Below are positions 61,895 through 64,000 of a stretch of 64,000 bases of DNA, piece by piece. Where the stretch lies: positions 1 through 64,000 of the forward strand of contig NZ_JQGJ02000008.1 in assembly GCF_000802155.2 (NCBI RefSeq), read 5' to 3'. Both the position numbers and the translations under genes were made by a program. The notes beneath the pieces are model-generated. The model searched no databases. It saw nothing but the letters and a program-made list of their open reading frames with translations, and was not told where the DNA came from. Numbering within the stretch: position 1 is the stretch's first letter; each line of letters begins with the position of its first letter. The DNA is from Pseudomonas frederiksbergensis (GTDB lineage: Bacteria > Pseudomonadota > Gammaproteobacteria > Pseudomonadales > Pseudomonadaceae).

Positions 61895-62043
61895 TGCGAT
61901 CCTTGCGTTTCAAATAGGCGGGCTATTCTGGTGAGGCGCGCCATGACCAGCAACGCAAGGACCTTTGCGGCATATGTCTAGTCTGGAAAATTTCAGCCGC
62001 CGGTCCTTGGTAATAATTGGTGGATTGCCACGGATTCAATGAC

Positions 62044-62589
62044 ATGAAAAAACAAGAACAAGAAAACCTGCTCAAGACCTTGAGAACCCGTTTCGAACAG
62101 AACCCCAACCGCCATCCGAACATGTCCTGGATCGACGTCCAGACCCGGCTCGAAAACAGCCCCAATGCCCTTAAGTCGCTCCAGGCCATGGAAGCCACCG
62201 ACGGCGAACCCGACGTGATCGGCCAGGATCCGAAAAGCGGCGCCGTCACTTTCTGCGATTGCGCCAAGGAGAGCCCGACCGGCCGCCGAAGCCTCTGCTA
62301 CGACCGCGCCGCGCTGGATGCGCGCAAGGAGAACAAGCCCAAAGGCAGTGCCATGGAGATGGCCGAGGAAATGGGCATCAGCCTGTTGAGCGAAGAGCAA
62401 TACCGAGCCCTGCAGACACTCGGTGAGTTCGATGCCAAGACGTCCAGTTGGTTGGCGACGCCTCCAGAACTTCGCGCGCTCGATGGGGCGATTTTTGGCG
62501 ACTACCGTTATGGCCGGGTGTTTATCTACCACAATGGCGTGCAGTCGTATTACGCGGCGCGTGGCTTTCGTGGGGTGCTGCAGGTTTAA
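62044..62589 (+). CDS. DUF4256 protein
   Basis: A 181-residue cytosolic protein with DUF4256 motifs (GEPDVIGQDPKSGAVTFCDC, YDRAALDARKENKP, YGRVFIYHNGVQSYYAARGF). Function unknown. It is divergent from the toxin gene, sharing a 149-base intergenic region. Confidence 0.88.
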   Translation: MKKQEQENLLKTLRTRFEQNPNRHPNMSWIDVQTRLENSPNALKSLQAMEATDGEPDVIGQDPKSGAVTFCDCAKESPTGRRSLCYDRAALDARKENKPKGSAMEMAEEMGISLLSEEQYRALQTLGEFDAKTSSWLATPPELRALDGAIFGDYRYGRVFIYHNGVQSYYAARGFRGVLQV

Positions 62590-62596
62590 GACAACC

Positions 62597-62719
62597 CGTG
62601 GCGAGGGAGCTTGCTCCCGCTGGGTTGCGTAGCAGCCCCCCGGCGGTGAGGCTGGAAAATACGGGTGGCAGGTTTTGAGACTGCTGCGTAGTCGAGCGGG
62701 AGCAAGCTCCCTCGCCACG
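62597..62719. repeat. REP doublet (REPIN-like)
   Basis: CGTGGCGAGGGAGC...GCTCCCTCGCCACG outer pair encloses about 85 bases between convergent genes; same family as 22925-23033. Confidence 0.8.
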
Positions 62720-62744
62720 GAAGTCGCAGGCGCTGCAAGTTTCT

Positions 62745-64000
62745 TTACTCGAAAGCCAGAACCTCACAACCCTTGGCCTCAAGTATCTGCGCGAATTCCG
62801 GCAACCGCGCCACAAAATCCGCCTCGAACGCGAGGTACCGATCCAGCGCCGGCACATAACGAATCTCCGGCTTGATGCGCGGGATATCCTTGGTGGACAG
62901 CTTCACCACTTCATTGCTGCGTTGATTCCAGAACCACGCCAGCGTGTGCGTGCCAAAGGTGTTGGCGCGGTAGCTCCACACCCACCAATCACCCTGCCCA
63001 CGGGACACATGAAGCTGCCCATGGAACGTGCGCAGCGTAATCACCTGCTTGGGTTGGGTGACCAGCAGGCGCGTGTCCTGGCGCAGTTCGCTGCCGAAGC
63101 CGTCCAGCATCGCCTTCGATTTGGCGCCGGTGATGAAATCGAAGCGCCACGCCAACAGTACCGTCTCCTGATAACCCGAGTGCTCGATGTTCGGCCGCGC
63201 GCTTTCGCTGAACAGCAAAATCTCGTCACCGCCCAAGTAAGCGGTGGATGCCCGTAGCTTATAAGCCTCGGCGGGTATCGGCTTGGCGGCGATGGCCTGT
63301 TGCGTGTCCTGGTTCCAGATCCAGCAGCGCTTGCCGTTGTGCTGCATGAACAACAATCGGCGACCGCCGACCGACAGGAGGGTCAGCTCATCCGAGTCCT
63401 CGAAAACCACCTCGCTGCTGTCCGCCGTGATCCGCCAGATCCGCGTCAGATGCTTGGGTTCGTAAATGCGCTGGCGCTCGAACATTGCCTCGTCCACGAC
63501 GACGCAGGGCTCTTCGAATGCCTGCCACTCCAGCCCGGCAGGGCCGAAGTCCTCGATGGCGTCGCCCCGGCGAATCTCGTATTTGAATCGATCATCCGCG
63601 CTGTAATCGCCGTGTTTGACTTGGCGTCTCCACAGGCTGCGCTGGGCGTTGGCGTCGATTAGCCGCAGGTCCGCGCCATCCGCCTCATCGGTGCGTTGTT
63701 CGAGCATGTCCTGTTCGGCGGGCGGCCACTGGTTGTAGTCGATCAAAAAGCACAGCCAGCGATCTTCGTCCTGCTCGGTGATTGCAGCCCAACCGTTGCG
63801 GTAGTTGTATTCATGGACGTAAGTGGGGCCGGGATAATCGTGGACTTCCTGCAACCAGTTCAGCTTGCTGCGCTTGGGTTTGGCCGGTTTTTGCTCGATC
63901 ACCGCGGGCTTCGGCGGCTCGATCAACATCGGCGTGAACCTCGGCTCGCCACGTGGGCTTTGCCAATGCCGGGCGAACGCCTCGCGCTGATCGGAGGGAA
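62745..64000 (-). CDS. Unidentified protein, 5' end outside window
   Basis: The frame stays open past the ATG at 63929 to the window edge (…RGEPRFTPMLIEPPKP), so the true start is beyond 64000; at least 418 residues are present. Tryptophan- and aspartate-rich (LNWLQEVHDYPGPTYVHEYN; WRITADSSEVVFEDSDEL), with repeating beta-like strands suggesting a propeller. No family recognised. Confidence 0.7.
   Translation of the reverse strand, partial: PSDQREAFARHWQSPRGEPRFTPMLIEPPKPAVIEQKPAKPKRSKLNWLQEVHDYPGPTYVHEYNYRNGWAAITEQDEDRWLCFLIDYNQWPPAEQDMLEQRTDEADGADLRLIDANAQRSLWRRQVKHGDYSADDRFKYEIRRGDAIEDFGPAGLEWQAFEEPCVVVDEAMFERQRIYEPKHLTRIWRITADSSEVVFEDSDELTLLSVGGRRLLFMQHNGKRCWIWNQDTQQAIAAKPIPAEAYKLRASTAYLGGDEILLFSESARPNIEHSGYQETVLLAWRFDFITGAKSKAMLDGFGSELRQDTRLLVTQPKQVITLRTFHGQLHVSRGQGDWWVWSYRANTFGTHTLAWFWNQRSNEVVKLSTKDIPRIKPEIRYVPALDRYLAFEADFVARLPEFAQILEAKGCEVLAFE

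Noticed and set aside
59132..62589. Prophage or integrative element
   Set aside because: No integrase, structural phage genes or attachment-site duplication is visible; the tRNA gene is far away.

Overview
This window reads as a chromosomal segment of a Pseudomonas, most likely a fluorescens-group soil or plant species. The evidence is the uniformly high-GC Pseudomonas coding style, PagL and RplY proteins of typical pseudomonad sequence, and a gene order (ychF-pth-rplY-prs-tRNA-Gln-ispE-lolB-TPR // hemA-prfA-prmC-moeB-murI-pagL ... phrB-merR-ybgA ... hemH ... uraA-upp // hpt ... mqo) that matches the P. aeruginosa PA4673-PA4640 stretch as I remember it. Many intergenic gaps carry the palindromes (core GTGGCGAGGGAGC and its complement) common in fluorescens-group genomes.

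Layout. 0.4-2.5 kb: a large secreted-type protein with delta-60 repeats followed by RTX/epimerase-like modules. 2.5-14.4 kb: the conserved housekeeping block (translation, PRPP, isoprenoid, lipoprotein and tetrapyrrole genes). 14.5-23 kb: pagL, then a light/photorepair cluster (phrB, a LitR-like MerR regulator, ybgA-like gene, renalase-like oxidoreductase, yfcH-like epimerase, hemH) with TGTACA-type operators in two promoter regions. 23-30 kb: pyrimidine/purine salvage (uraA, upp, hpt), a SulP transporter and mqo. 30-42 kb: small conserved proteins, an acyltransferase, a chemoreceptor, an M48 lipoprotein protease, a GDT1-type Mn exporter behind a yybP-ykoY riboswitch, rsmC, a hydroxyacid dehydrogenase and a LysE/RhtB exporter.

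42-50.4 kb: an apparent lipid-utilisation module (AlkK-like acyl-CoA synthetase, DUF1302 and DUF1329 envelope proteins, MalT-type LuxR regulator). 50.4-53.6 kb: ogt, a second LysE exporter and a PhoD-like phosphatase. 53.6-57.8 kb: a TRAP transporter operon with two tandem DctP binding proteins. 57.9-64 kb: accessory DNA with a nonsense-interrupted small membrane gene, PH-domain and VOC proteins, a decayed AbiEii-type remnant, and a pyocin/colicin E3-like ribosomal RNase toxin followed by three tandem candidate immunity genes. A DUF4256 gene and a gene running off the right edge close the window.

The most interesting parts are the E3-like toxin (conserved His/Glu/Arg but Asp-to-Glu at one active-site position) with its immunity array, the Mn riboswitch with two mutually exclusive downstream hairpins, and the LitR-like light regulon signature. 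All assignments come from reading the sequence; no database search was run.
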